DNA from: Antedon bifida
Lineage: Eukaryota; Echinodermata; Crinoidea; Comatulida; Antedonidae
DNA length: 64,000 nt
Direction of reading: 5' to 3'
Assembly: GCA_963402885.1 (NCBI GenBank)
Contig: OY727096.1
Location: forward strand, 34,019,820 to 34,083,819
Part shown: in pieces, positions 26,901 through 37,074 of the stretch
Layout of the letters: each line of letters begins with the position of its first letter
Numbering within the stretch: the first letter of the stretch is position 1
Program-made: the position numbers and the translations under genes
The notes under the pieces: generated by a model
What the model saw: only the letters and a program-made list of their open reading frames with translations
Told to the model about the DNA's origin: nothing
The model's database searches: none

Positions 26901-29900
26901 GTATAATGACATGCTTTAGGCAAATGAATAACTTATGACTAACTTTCAAATAGGATAGAATACACTGATAATTTCTCAATAAAAGCAGGGACCATACTTT
27001 ATTTATTAGTATATTAGTATGCATCATCATTTTATCAAATTCATTTGTAAATAAAACATGTTCATAGAGAAAATTTAGGATAATCTACATATTTGATTTA
27101 TGTGAATGCTGGTAATTTAAAAGTCAGTTGTCATTACGGGTAAATGACTGAAGCAGATCTACAGCCACAAAACACAACTTGAATATTAATTGCTAAATGT
27201 CAATCAATACATTTTTTTACAAAAAGGACATTTATTTATAAGTTATTTATCAATTATGACAATTTCTAAAAAGTTAGAAATGCAACTTAAATGTTTCCAT
27301 TATGGACTGAAGAATGAGCGGAGCTTTCTGGCAGCTTAACAAAGCTTGTTGTTTTATTTGTCTTTTTCAGACGGTTGCTCCCCCTTAACCCCAACATATC
27401 CAATTACTCATATCCATAATTTCAAATTATAATAAATTACACTACAAGCCATTAAGGAGCAGATCCATAAAACCTAATACACATTCCCTTGACATCCATG
27501 AACTGTCGCCAAAAAGGGTTTCTGCAGGGAAACCCGGATTTTAGTAAAAAGTCAAGCAGTGTTTTTTCTAAGAAATATTTCTTGTTAGTATAGTAGGACT
27601 TTAGGATATTTTAGCGATATTCTAGTTCCAGTTTTTGGAGTGGTGACTATTAAATCAAATTATAAATGTTGCTAATGCTAGACAAAGTGGGTACATATTT
27701 AATCTGAAAGTATTGTGGTTTTCAGTATAACACACAGTAGGTTAGCATTTGGTTACTACATGACCTATTGACTAATGATAAATTAATGATATCATTAAAG
27801 AAATCATAAATAATTGAACTTATAAAGCAATGCAGGTTCACACATACCTGTGAGAAGTGGCTTAGGCAAGGATTGTGAAGATTAAAAGGGATGGAAGAGA
27901 GATTAGCAATGCTTAAAGCAAAGATTAGCTAAAGTACTAAGATGAATCAAACAGAGAAAAAATGTTCAATAATATACCAAATTAGCTGAAAAAGAGTTAC
28001 ATATAACATACATACATATAAACATCTCAAAAACTTGAAATAATTTAGTATAGTTAATAGATTGCTAACAAACTATTTGTTATTTTTAACTTTTCAGTAT
28101 ACACGGTTTTCTCTCTCCTGTGTCCTACAATAATTGGGTTGGTATTCAATATTGAATACTCAAATTTGCATTACAATAACAAGTTACTGGATTTCATTGG
28201 CTATAACATGTAACAAATGTGATTGGTAAATTGAACCCTAACTCTACACCTATCCCAATTGACTTGAATGGATTAAGTATTAAAGATTACCATGGATCAA
28301 GCAATAATCTTAGATTAGATTAAATCCTTTGATGTAATTCTCCCTGGTTAGAAATGTGGAATATTAAAATAATAAACAAAGGTTTCACAAACATGTCAGA
28401 AGCTCTTGCTTTTTAAAAATGTTTAAGTTGTCAGTTTATTAAAATAGGAGATCAAATTCAAACAGCTGTTTTAAAATCATAATCACATTTATTTCAAATT
28501 TAGTATTGAAATTAATGAAAACTGGTGGTAAAAAGAGATATTTTGCTGTTTTTCACAGTAACTGAAGTTTGTTGTAAACATGTCGATGAGTAAACTTATT
28601 AGAGTATATTACCCAATAAACAGAATACAGAACAATAGAGGGCACTATGTACATTTTTTAATGTTACAGACACCAAAGCAATTCCAAGTAATTTTGAGCA
28701 AAAACATGTGATAATTTGGGAGATTTGTGTCAATATGCACTGCATCCTAGTGGGAACTACCTAGTAATGTAATGTCACAAATTAGAAACAATGGATGGTT
28801 ACGTGATTGACCCTGAACAACAATAGTACCAAATTCATCAATTTGAAATAAAGGCCTTACAATACCAACATTTTATAATAATTAGTACATTATATATATC
28901 ACTTTTATTCAATTCAATAACATCCATATGTAACATCTCGTGGCCAAAGGCCATATTGCTAGTTATAAATTACATTAAAATTAAACATGCAGAGAGACAT
29001 TAAAATGTAAAAAAAGAGAAAAAAAGAGAGGGGGAAAAAAAGAGAAAAATAAGAGAGAGGAAAACCCATATAAACCATATCGCTCCCACAAACCATAAAA
29101 TGATGTTTACCTACCATTATGCTCATCTAATTCATTGCCAATATCCTGACCCATCTGCTTCTGTCTAGAAATTACGCTTGATAAAGCCTCTAAGCCTCGG
29201 TCTTGCTCTATCAAAATAAAGACTTTTATTTTCACAAAAAAAACCCTAATGTTCACATGAGCAACATGAAAAGGATGAAGAGAGGTTGTATTGGACAGAC
29301 AGCTTAATGGAATTTATTATTAAAACATTAAAAAAGATGGAGCAAGTATTTTGAAGTGTATTAAACCAGCCTACCTTCTATTGCTTGTAGTTGTTGGGAT
29401 CTTATGTCAGTGGCACTTAAGCCTCTTGTTTGTTCAGACTCTTCTTCCCAAAGATCTTGTCCAAAACCTGATGTACTTGAACTAATAAGCCCAGTTCTAT
29501 CCACAAAAACAAAACTACAGTATTATATTTATCATTCAAATTAAATAGATTAAAAAAGAATACCCCTAAAGACTCGATTAGGATTTTTTTTCTAATTCTT
29601 TTTTTAATATGCCATTTTAATGTCACACAATAGTTATTCACTTTGACCAAAAACTGGATTGAAAAAAAAATTATTTAGCTGAAAAAAATCTAATTTAAAG
29701 CAAAAAATATTTAAATTGTCAGAAAATGGTTTTTGGTTAAAATTAAATGTTTCTTTTGTCTTTTTATAAATGAAATAATTAATTTTTGATTTTTTTACAG
29801 AAGTTTATTAAAACTGCGAAATGACCTATTTATTTTATTAATCTTCATTTTACATTTTCAATACATCTTTAAAAATAATTGATTACACTTGCTGAATACA

Positions 29901-32188
29901 TATTCATTTAGTTATAATTTGTATAGCATAAATACACCCATTGATACACAGAATACAGAATCTATAGCATACATACAGAATCTATAGCATACATACAGAA
30001 TCTTTATTGTCCAAAAGGAAATTTGTTTTGTTGGTTATGATGGTTTTTAAATGAACTAAAACTACTTATACACTACATGTCATGTAAACACAATTTCTTA
30101 TACTTAAATTACAACTATTGTTTGCTTTATTCCACTTTGCCTTTTTGAAATTAAAAAAATTGAAATTCAAGACACATTTTCATAGTCTTCCATTTATTAT
30201 TTAAAAATTAAATACAAAATGGTTTACCTATCTGTTGCTGCTGTGTATCGAGATTGGTTAGTAAATGTATCCTCTAGTTGTCTGCCTTTAGTTGACAATT
30301 CGTCTATTAACATCTGTCTACGATCTCCTTCGTTTTGAGTTCTAAACAATCAGTCAAGGTTTGATAAAATAACATTTTCCCCCAATTGTTTATTTGAAAA
30401 ATGTTTTCTTGGCAATGTTATTGTTATAGAATACATTATATGAAAACAGGCTAACCTTTTCTATTTAGCGAGGAGGGGAATTTATTTAAAAAAAGACTAT
30501 AATTGTAAATCATCTTAACACACTATCTTCAGAACTCAACTAAACCATGTTTACTATTCATTTTCATTTCATTTCAGAACATTTATTTCTCTTTTCTTTT
30601 CTATTAACAGTGTTTGTAAAAAAACAATTTTAAATAAGAGAGGCGAACCCCAGAAAGTGTAAACTTGTGGTGGGCTGCCAAAAAATTAAAAAAATCATAA
30701 AAAAACCAAAGTAAACAAAAATAACCGATTGAAAATATCAATGAAATTTGAATTAATATTATTTAGGATTCAGTGATTATATGTGGATAATAGATGCCTT
30801 TTTAGCATGTTTTTTTGTTGGCGATTCGGTTATGTATTTGGGTAAGTTGTTCCAATATTTTGGCCCTGAAAACTGAATGTTATGTTGGAAAGATAGTGTT
30901 TTGTGTAATGGAATATGTATTTTATTTGAGGTTCTTGTGTTATGACTATGATAGTTGAAATTGAATTTGAACAGGGGTTGAAATTGAGCAGGTATTAGGG
31001 AATTTAACCAAGAGTATATAATAGTACGAAGGATGTTTTGAGGAATAAATGCTGAAAGTCTAAAAATAATACCAGAACTTTTAGATATTTTGTTTTCGAT
31101 TTCGTTAATATAAAAAGATACAGTTGATATGTAGAAACAGCTCTGTTTAACTTTACTTGCAGCGATTCCACATCTTCAGTAAATTTTTTCAGTAGAGTAC
31201 GTACTTTGGCACTAACCTGTAATAACAAAGGCGTAATGTGTAGCAAATAATTTAATAAGAGTAAATAGTATTCTTGCACTTGAATTGAACTTTATTACCG
31301 CAATTCATTTTATAAATAAATTGAAGTTGAACATAAAATATCGCATATAAAAAATACAAAACAATGCAATCAACAAGTTGCTTAAGTAAATGCATATTTT
31401 TATTTTATCAGTGTATTATGGTTGTCAGAAAGTCTGGAAATAAATGTTATGAAACAAAGTGACTGTTTAGTACTTGTTTGCTAGACTACTGTGTAAGTGT
31501 AAAAACAATAACAAAGTTCAAGATAAGCTTTTTACTCTAGAATGGCTTTTTCCATTTCTTTGCAAATCATTCCTTTCATTTATCTTCTCCATAATTTCTG
31601 CTGACAAACGTATACATGTTTCATGATCCCGCAGCCTGTAAGGAAAGAAAATTAAAAATACAGATATTCTGTGTTTATGTTGCCACACAGAGTTGCCACA
31701 CAGCAGCAAGCCAATATCCTCCAGGAAAAATCCCCCAAAATACATATTACTATGAAAATAATTATTTAATTGCCACGGTGACTACAATTTATTAAATAAA
31801 AATGTTTTATTTAGTATGAGCATATCATACACTTGGCCGAAACCTTCTAGCTTATTCTTGGTAGTAGGCCTACTAATTTTATCATCTAGCACTACTGTAG
31901 GGCTAACTAGGCCTACTCTACATATTACTTAGGCCTAGTACTACAAAGGGGGATGCTCGCTCGTCTCTCTCTCTCCCCGAGGGGAGGGAGGCCTATTAGC
32001 TACGCCTAACTAGCCTAGTAGTAGGCCTAGCCTAACTAAGTAATATTTAATAAGGGGCCTAAAGTAAAAGTAAATAATAGAGAGATATAAAATGCAATAT
32101 ATAGGCCTAGGCCTAGGCTACATGGATGGTAATCATTTTAATCAAATAATAACTAAACTTACCAGGAGTCACCGCCAAAACCCGCCAT
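11994..32188 (-). CDS. STX8: Syntaxin-8, 239 aa, eight coding exons
   Basis: Qc-type SNARE for fusion of late endosomal membranes. Coding exons in gene order: 32163-32188, 31536-31635, 31122-31216, 30228-30341, 29375-29496, 29115-29207, 14830-14931, 11994-12061. They sum to 720 nt in frame. The protein (human about 236 aa) has an N-terminal helical domain (RAVSTYQL, NEGDRRQMLIDEL), the conserved EESEQTRGL linker, a SNARE motif (ALSSVISRQKQMGQDIGNEL then EIIDDINTHIGHTDQRL) and a C-terminal membrane anchor (YLVIIVGLLIAIVVIIAIP) ending two residues later. No signal peptide, as expected for a tail-anchored protein. The gene spans 20 kb, mostly because the intron between exons 7 and 6 (14932-29114) holds three satellites. 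Mobile elements flank both ends: the P-like element at the 3' end and an inverted-repeat element 130 bp upstream of the ATG. Orthology is confident. Confidence 0.95.
12062..14829 (-). other. STX8 last intron (between the SNARE and membrane-anchor exons)
   Basis: 2.8 kb of AT-rich intron. The only structure I see is the 58-bp satellite at 14112-14677 and a non-repetitive stretch around 13240-13500 that is open on both strands but carries no recognisable domain. Confidence 0.8.
14112..14677. repeat. 58-bp satellite, about 10 copies
   Basis: The unit contains GGGATATAATGGATTGATCC then CCATCAATTGAGATTAAAGG. Copies are nearly identical; one near 14585 lacks a 7-bp GGGATAT step, and some alternate TGTGTT/TGTCTT. 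It lies in the last STX8 intron, about 150 bp from exon 7. Confidence 0.95.
16016..16205. repeat. Degenerate GAGTAGACTC-type repeat cluster
   Basis: Irregularly spaced variants of GAGTAGACTC, TTGAGCAAAAGGTTTC and CTCAAATAGACT recur over 190 bp, consistent with an old, decayed tandem array inside the STX8 intron. Confidence 0.55.
20907..21298. repeat. 83-bp satellite, about 5 copies
   Basis: The unit runs from TCTCACACTGCTGTAGATAC to CATGCTTGCAACTATTTGTA. First and middle copies have internal deletions. It ends 155 bp before the unrelated 104-bp array. Confidence 0.9.
21453..26826. repeat. 104-bp satellite, about 52 copies (5.4 kb)
   Basis: Head-to-tail copies of a unit running from CAAACTTTCTTACCCTCATC to GCATTTACCACAGCCTGTA. 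I count six short copies lacking 6 bp (CACAATTTACAC instead of CACAAGCTAAATTTACAC), near 21468, 21675, 23541, 24782, 25297 and 25810; 46 x 104 + 6 x 98 = 5,372 bp matches the length. Apart from those deletions and a G variant in two neighbouring copies near 22524 and 22628, copies look identical, indicating recent expansion or homogenisation. No open frame is conserved. Confidence 0.97.
28890..29000 (-). mobile_element. Possible 3' tail of a LINE
   Basis: The stretch with CATCTCGTGGCCAAAGGCCA, next to a TTTTATTCAATTCAATA run, looks like the 3' ends of LINE copies in other animal genomes. No protein-coding part is attached. Tentative. Confidence 0.3.
29006..29066. repeat. Polypurine tract next to an STX8 splice donor
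   Basis: About 60 bp of A/G only on the plus strand (AAAAGAGA/GGGGGAAAA blocks), i.e. polypyrimidine in the STX8 sense, starting about 50 bp downstream of the donor of the exon at 29115-29207. Confidence 0.7.
29954..30003. repeat. Short 20-bp tandem repeat, 2.5 copies
   Basis: ACAGAATCTATAGCATACAT repeated in tandem inside an STX8 intron. Confidence 0.8.
30600..31060 (-). mobile_element. LINE 3' fragment (end of reverse-transcriptase ORF) in an STX8 intron
   Basis: Minus-strand translation around 30820-30990 reads NYHSHNTRTSNKIHIPLHKT then FSGPKYWNNLPKYI. This is the pattern seen at the C-terminus of non-LTR retrotransposon polyproteins (H..NTR.....L..P, GP..WN.LP). The copy is 5'-truncated and has no catalytic part. 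It lies between STX8 exons 3 and 4, in the same orientation as STX8. Confidence 0.7.
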
Positions 32189-32317
32189 AATTGTACAAAA
32201 CGTCTTTCTTCTAGCTAGGCCTAGTAGTAGGTAGCCCAAGCCTCCCTTTTGATTTGTTGTCGGCCGGCAGCAGGTCTTCTTCTTGCATGCTGCTAGGCTT
32301 CTACTGTGTGCTGTGTG
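32189..32317 (-). promoter_or_regulatory. STX8 5' flank
   Basis: Only 129 bp separate the STX8 ATG from the start of the inverted-repeat element, so the 5' UTR and core promoter are either very compact or lie partly in the element. It includes AGCTAGGCCTAGTAGTAGG. No TATA box is obvious. Confidence 0.4.
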
Positions 32318-32513
32318 GAGGTATAATCAGAGCGTCATTCTGACGACTGGAGCATTCTCTACTTCTCTACGGAGCGCCATTTATGCCTTTATTAACTTCA
32401 ATAATAGAAATAGTACTACGGTAACTGTTCAAGTGGACCCAATTTAGCACCAGGGTAGCACAGTGATTAAAAATATAAATAAAAGTCACTACTTTTAATA
32501 TCGTTTCGTATAT

Positions 32514-33262
32514 ACCCATATCACAAACTGACAAACAGAAACATCTTGGCATTCACATTGATTCAAATTTATCTTTTTCTTTTCATGTAAATAAACTCCG
32601 TTCCAAACTGGGCTTGTCCATCTCCATCTTATCGCGTGCTCGGTCATTTCACTAATAAACACACATCCATACTCCTCTATAACACTATAATCCTCCCACA
32701 CATTGTCTATTGATGTTTGGGGAATCAGATCGAATATTGACCGAATACAGACCATTCAAAATAGAGCACTTCTCATTATCCTTAAATCTCATCCTCTCAC
32801 ACCACGAACTAACATTTACAACACCTTAAATCTTTTCATACAGTCCAAGATCGCAAGCATCTACAACTGGGCTGCCTTGCCTACAGGTCTGTAAATGGTC
32901 TTGCCCTGCGTCTTGCCAGAATTCCAAATCATCGATGTACCCGAAGTGTGATAGGAAATTTGTCGTCCCTTTCCCTAAAACTGAAACTTTTAAGAACAGC
33001 TTCATCATCTATAGAGTTTGCTACCCACCAAACTTAGAAATGCGGTAACAATAAATAATTATAAGTCTGCTCTAAAAGAATATTTAATCCCAAAAGAAAA
33101 AACTCAACGTTTTGTATAGTGTTGTAGGCTATATTTTTGTATTTAAGTACATATATATTATATATTTAAATTTTTTGAACATAGTTCATCTGTTTTTTCA
33201 TATATGTTTTTGACTGTCTCTGCATATGCTGTTTAGGGTCACTCTCACAAAATAAGGTTTAA
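32514..33262 (+). mobile_element. 5'-truncated, decayed LINE reverse-transcriptase fragment
   Basis: Plus-strand translation, with breaks, shows HLGIHIDSNLSFSFHVNKLR, then SIDVWGIRSNIDRIQTIQNR and TPRTNIYNTLN, matching the C-terminal part of non-LTR reverse-transcriptase ORFs (hLG..iD..l....Hv, ...QNRAL..I...). Stops and frame shifts interrupt it. It is inserted inside one of the 95-bp subterminal repeat units of the inverted-repeat element and ends in an A-rich tail. Confidence 0.75.
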
Positions 33263-33562
33263 TAAAAAAATAAAATAGAAATAAAGTCACTAAATTTTAA
33301 TATCTTTTCGTATGTTAATACAATGTGCTCAAGTGGACCCAATTTGGCCCCAGTTGAGCACAGTGATATAAATAGAAATAAAGTCACTAAATTTTAATAT
33401 CTTTTCGTATAAAACACTGTGCTCAAGTGGACAAAATTTGGTACCAGGGGAGCAGTGATATAAAATAGAAATAAAGTCACTCAAGTTTCAATCTTTTCGT
33501 ATGTTAATACACTGTGCTCAAGTTGACCCAATTTGGCGCCAGTGGATTTTTTTTTAATGGAA

Positions 33563-34680
33563 AATAATGAATATTGTTTTCTTTTATTTTGAAAGAAAGA
33601 TATTTTGAGGATTGTAAATGTCAAGTAGAACTTTTTTTAAAATCAGAAACAAAGTTGCATGGCATTATTTTCCATTAAATAAACTGCCATAAAACCTCGA
33701 AAAGAAGCCCATGTGCTCCTTCATTTTTAGTACTCTTGGGTGGGCTTCTTTTCCACATGGAGTTCTTTTCGAGATTACTTTTGCAAACTAAAAGAGGGGA
33801 GCTGATAGGTTCCCGGCCGGAAAATGTTTTATTTACATGATTTGAACAATCTTCTAATGTAAAAATTAACAACATCAGTGTGGCGTGTTGATCGCGAATG
33901 ACTAACATACCATCTTCCCCATAATACACCTGCACAAACTCATTTGCATAACAACGCACGGCATACCAAACTGTTTAAAATAGAGCTGCAAGGTCTCCGG
34001 AAATGACATCTATTATTTTTTCAAACATGTATAAGACTCTTCAGTACCCCACCATGCTTGGGGCTGAGCAAAGATAATTTTGAAAAATAGAGCTGCATAG
34101 GTTCCCGCCCAAAAAAAAATGGCACTTTACATGATTTTAAATTATATGAAACAAACTATATAAGACTCACCAGGGACAATAGAGCTTACCCCCGGAAAGT
34201 GCACCTATTCATTAACATATGAAATTAAATATTAAGTCTCCACTACTAGCCCACCATGGTTGGGGCAGAGCTAATAATGAAAATAGAGCCAAGAATTGCA
34301 CTTATACTTATAACTATACATAATCACCTATAATAATTATAATAATGTTAAAATTTCAACTATCCAGATGCGACTTCAACATTTTAGGTGGGGTTTTCTA
34401 CTTTAAAACTCGACTTCGTATATACCTAAGGCCTAGCCCGGCGGCGGAATTAGTCTAAGCTTCGAAATTGGTCTAAAAATCGGCATCTTTGCAAATGTTC
34501 TATATTTGATCTTATTTAACTCTCCATTATCCCCATACAAAAACCATCGAAGACAAACTATCTGTTTAAAACATGTTTATTCTGGGGACGGTGCGGTCAT
34601 ACACAGCAACTACCATCAAAGTTTATTCATAACATTTTTACAATAAAATATCTTGCATGAATCGGACATTTTCGCTATCA
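33563..34680. repeat. 1.1-kb direct repeat, copy A
   Basis: Nearly identical to 35402-36530 (starting around ATAATGAATATTGTTTT and ending near GAATCGGACATT). Copy A holds a short minus-strand open frame (33675-33959) starting MRCYANEFVQVYYGEDG. It is shared but shortened in copy B and matches no family I know, so I do not call it a gene. Confidence 0.9.
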
Positions 34681-34916
34681 ATGTAGCAACATTGATTAAC
34701 AAAATCAAAATTTAACAGTGTGGCGTGTTGACCGCGAATGACTAACAATACCATCTTTCCCACTACACCTGCACAACCATTGCATAACAACGCACGGCAT
34801 ACCAAACCGTTTCGTACACCTGCGATGAAAATATAAATTCAATTTCTTTTAAAATTGAGGGCGGCATACCTAAAATTTACGAGATCGAATACGGGTTGAA
34901 AAAAAAAATTAAATAA

Positions 34917-35173
34917 AAAAAAGATGTTAAATGTGCTCTCCCTGCCTCAGCACTAAGGCCCTGCCACAGCCTTTTGGGGTCGTTTCCAGCACATCACCAG
35001 ATGCATTGATGTTGTCGCCTCATGATGTGTGGTGGAAAGGGGGACGTATAATTCTGTGAACCCCAAACACAGTGGCCGCATGCCTTTAACTCTATTCCAC
35101 CGACCAGCGTGGGAATCGAACCCACGACATACGTGTTGTCAACACGACGCTCAGCCGACTGAGCTAACTGATC
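34917..35173 (-). mobile_element. tRNA-derived SINE, copy 1
   Basis: On the minus strand it starts with a tRNA-like head (35101-35173), continues with a body of about 170 bp (including CACTGTGTTTGGGG, CATCATGAGGCGACA and GGCTGTGGCAGGGCC) and ends at a T-rich run near 34920. A diverged copy lies at about 37245-37450, showing it is a repeated family. Confidence 0.7.
35101..35173 (-). tRNA. tRNA-Val(GAC)-like cloverleaf at a SINE head
   Basis: The 73-nt minus-strand sequence folds completely: acceptor stem GATCAGT/GCTGGTC (7 bp with G-U pairs), D arm GCTC-AGTCGGCT-GAGC, anticodon loop TTGACAA (GAC), 5-nt variable loop, and T arm GTGGG-TTCGATT-CCCAC. There is one T-T mismatch at the base of the anticodon stem. 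The adjoining SINE body argues for a retroposon head over a functional tRNA gene. Confidence 0.5.
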
Positions 35174-35264
35174 ATTTTGGTTTTAACAAGATTAATATGA
35201 TAGTTATGACGTACCGATGAATTACGTAATACACGTATAAATAGACTATTATCAGCTGTTCAGT

Positions 35265-35358
35265 CATGTACTACTTTGTGGCCTAACGGGTAATGCTCAG
35301 GCCTTAGGTGCTCTCAGCTCTAGTAGATTGGGTTCGAACCTCTACGGATATTTTTTTT
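35265..35358 (+). mobile_element. Second pol III-type tRNA-like unit
   Basis: A-box-like TGGCCTAACGGGTAATGC near 35279, B-box-like GGGTTCGAACC near 35331 and an immediate T run at 35351-35358 that could end pol III transcription. Related A- and B-box sequences recur near 37520 and 38020. It does not fold into a clean cloverleaf. Confidence 0.45.
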
Positions 35359-35401
35359 TAAATAAAAAAAAAATAAATAAAAATTAAATAAATAAATAAA
35401 A

Positions 35402-36530
35402 TAATGAATATTGTTTTTCTTTTATTTTAAAAGAGAGATATTTTGAGGGTTGTAAATGTCAGGCCTAATAACACAAGTGGACCTTTTTTAAAATCAGAAA
35501 CAAAGTTGCATGGCATTATTTTCCATTAAATAAACTGCCATAAAACCTCGAAAAGAAGCCCATGTGCTCCTTCATTTTTAGTACTCTTGGGTGGGCTTCT
35601 TTACCACATGGAGTTCTTTTTGAGATTACTTTTGCAAACTAAAAGAGGGGAGCTGATAGGTTTCCGGCCGGAAAATGTTTTATTTACATGATTTGAACAA
35701 TCTTCTAATGTAAAGATTAACAACATCAGTGTGGCGTGTTGATCGCGAATGACTAACATACCATCTTCCCCATAATACACCTGCACAAACTCATTTGCAT
35801 AACAACGCACGGCATACCAAACTGTTTAAAATAGAGCTGCAAGGTCTCCGGAAATGACATCTATTATTTTTTCAAACATGTATAAGACTCTTCAGTACCC
35901 CACCATGCTTGGGGCTGAGCAAAGATAATTTTGAAAAATAGAGCTGCATAGGTTGCCGCCCCCCCAAAAAAATGGCACTTTACATGATTTTAAATTATAT
36001 GAAACAAACTATATAAGACTCACCAGGGACAATAGAGCTTATCCCCGGAAAGTGCACCTATAATTCATTAACATATGAAATTAAATATTAAGTCTCCACT
36101 ACTAGCCCACCATGGTTGGGGCAGAGCTAATAATGAAAATAGAGCCAAGAATTGCACTTATACTTATAACTATACATAATCACCTATAATAATTATAATA
36201 ATGTTAAAATTTCAACTATCCAGATGCGACTTCAACATTTTAGGTGGGGTTTTCTACTTTAAAACTCGACTTCGTATATACCTAAGGCCTAGCCCGGCGG
36301 CGGAATTAGTCTAAGCTTCGAAATTGGTCTAAAAATCGGCATCTTTGCAAATGTTCTATATTTGATCTTATTTAACTCTCCATTATCCCCATACAAAAAC
36401 CATCGAAGACAAACTATCTGTTTAAAACATGTTTATTCTGGGGACGGTGCGGCCATACACAGCAACTACCATCAAAGTTTATTCATAACATTTTTACAAT
36501 AGAATATCTTGCATGAATCGGACATTGTCG
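35402..36530. repeat. 1.1-kb direct repeat, copy B
   Basis: Second copy of 33563-34680 with a few percent divergence. Together with the SINE-bearing spacer it forms most of the interior of the inverted-repeat element. A shorter, older fragment of the same sequence lies outside the element at about 38130-38430. Confidence 0.9.
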
Positions 36531-37074
36531 CCAAATTGGGTCCACTTGAGCACAGTGTATTAAAATACGAAAAGATATTAAAATTCCGTGACTTATTTCT
36601 ATTTTATATCACTGTGCTTCCCTGGCTCCAAATTGGGTCCACATGAGCACAATGCAATAACATAAGAAACGATATTAAAATTAGTGACTTATTTCTATTT
36701 CTTCTTATTTCTTATTTCTATTTTATATCACTGTGCTCCACTGGCTCTAAATTGTGTCCACTTGAGCACAGTGTTTTAGCATACGAAAAGATATTAACAT
36801 TCAATGACTTGTTTCTATTTATATCACTGTGCTCCACTGGCTCCAAATAGGGTCTACTTGAGCACAGTGTATTAACATACGAAAAGATATTAAAATTAGT
36901 GACTTATTTCTATTTTATATCATCACTGTATGTGCTCCACTGGTGCTAAATTTGGTCCACTGAACCAGAGTTACCGTAGTACTATTTCTATTTCGGAAGT
37001 AAATAAAGGCATATATGGCGCTCCGTAGAAGTAGAGAATGCTCGATCGCCGAAATGACGCTCTGAATATACCTC

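Larger units (their letters stand above)
14932..29114 (-). other. STX8 giant intron (14.2 kb)
   Basis: It separates the exon ending ...NELDEHN from the exon starting EIIDDIN and is required by the gene model. No other coding exon was recognised. It contains degenerate repeats at 16016-16205, an 83-bp satellite at 20907-21298, the 104-bp satellite at 21453-26826, a possible LINE tail near 28890-29000 and a polypurine tract at 29006-29066. The rest (15000-20900 and 26830-28880) is unremarkable AT-rich DNA. Confidence 0.85.
32318..37074. mobile_element. Composite element with long inverted ends (about 4.76 kb)
   Basis: 32318-32440 and 36952-37074 are inverted copies (GAGGTATA..TCAGAGCGTCATT, then CTACGGAGCGCCAT and TAGAAATAGTACTACGGTAA). 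Next to each end are tandem units of about 95 bp containing CTCAAGTGGACCCAATTTGG and TTTTAATATCTTTTCGTAT, on the right in reverse orientation. The interior holds a LINE fragment, two long direct copies and SINEs. No transposase was found, so this is probably a non-autonomous foldback-type element that has collected other insertions. The terminus and target duplication are not sharply defined. Confidence 0.75.
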
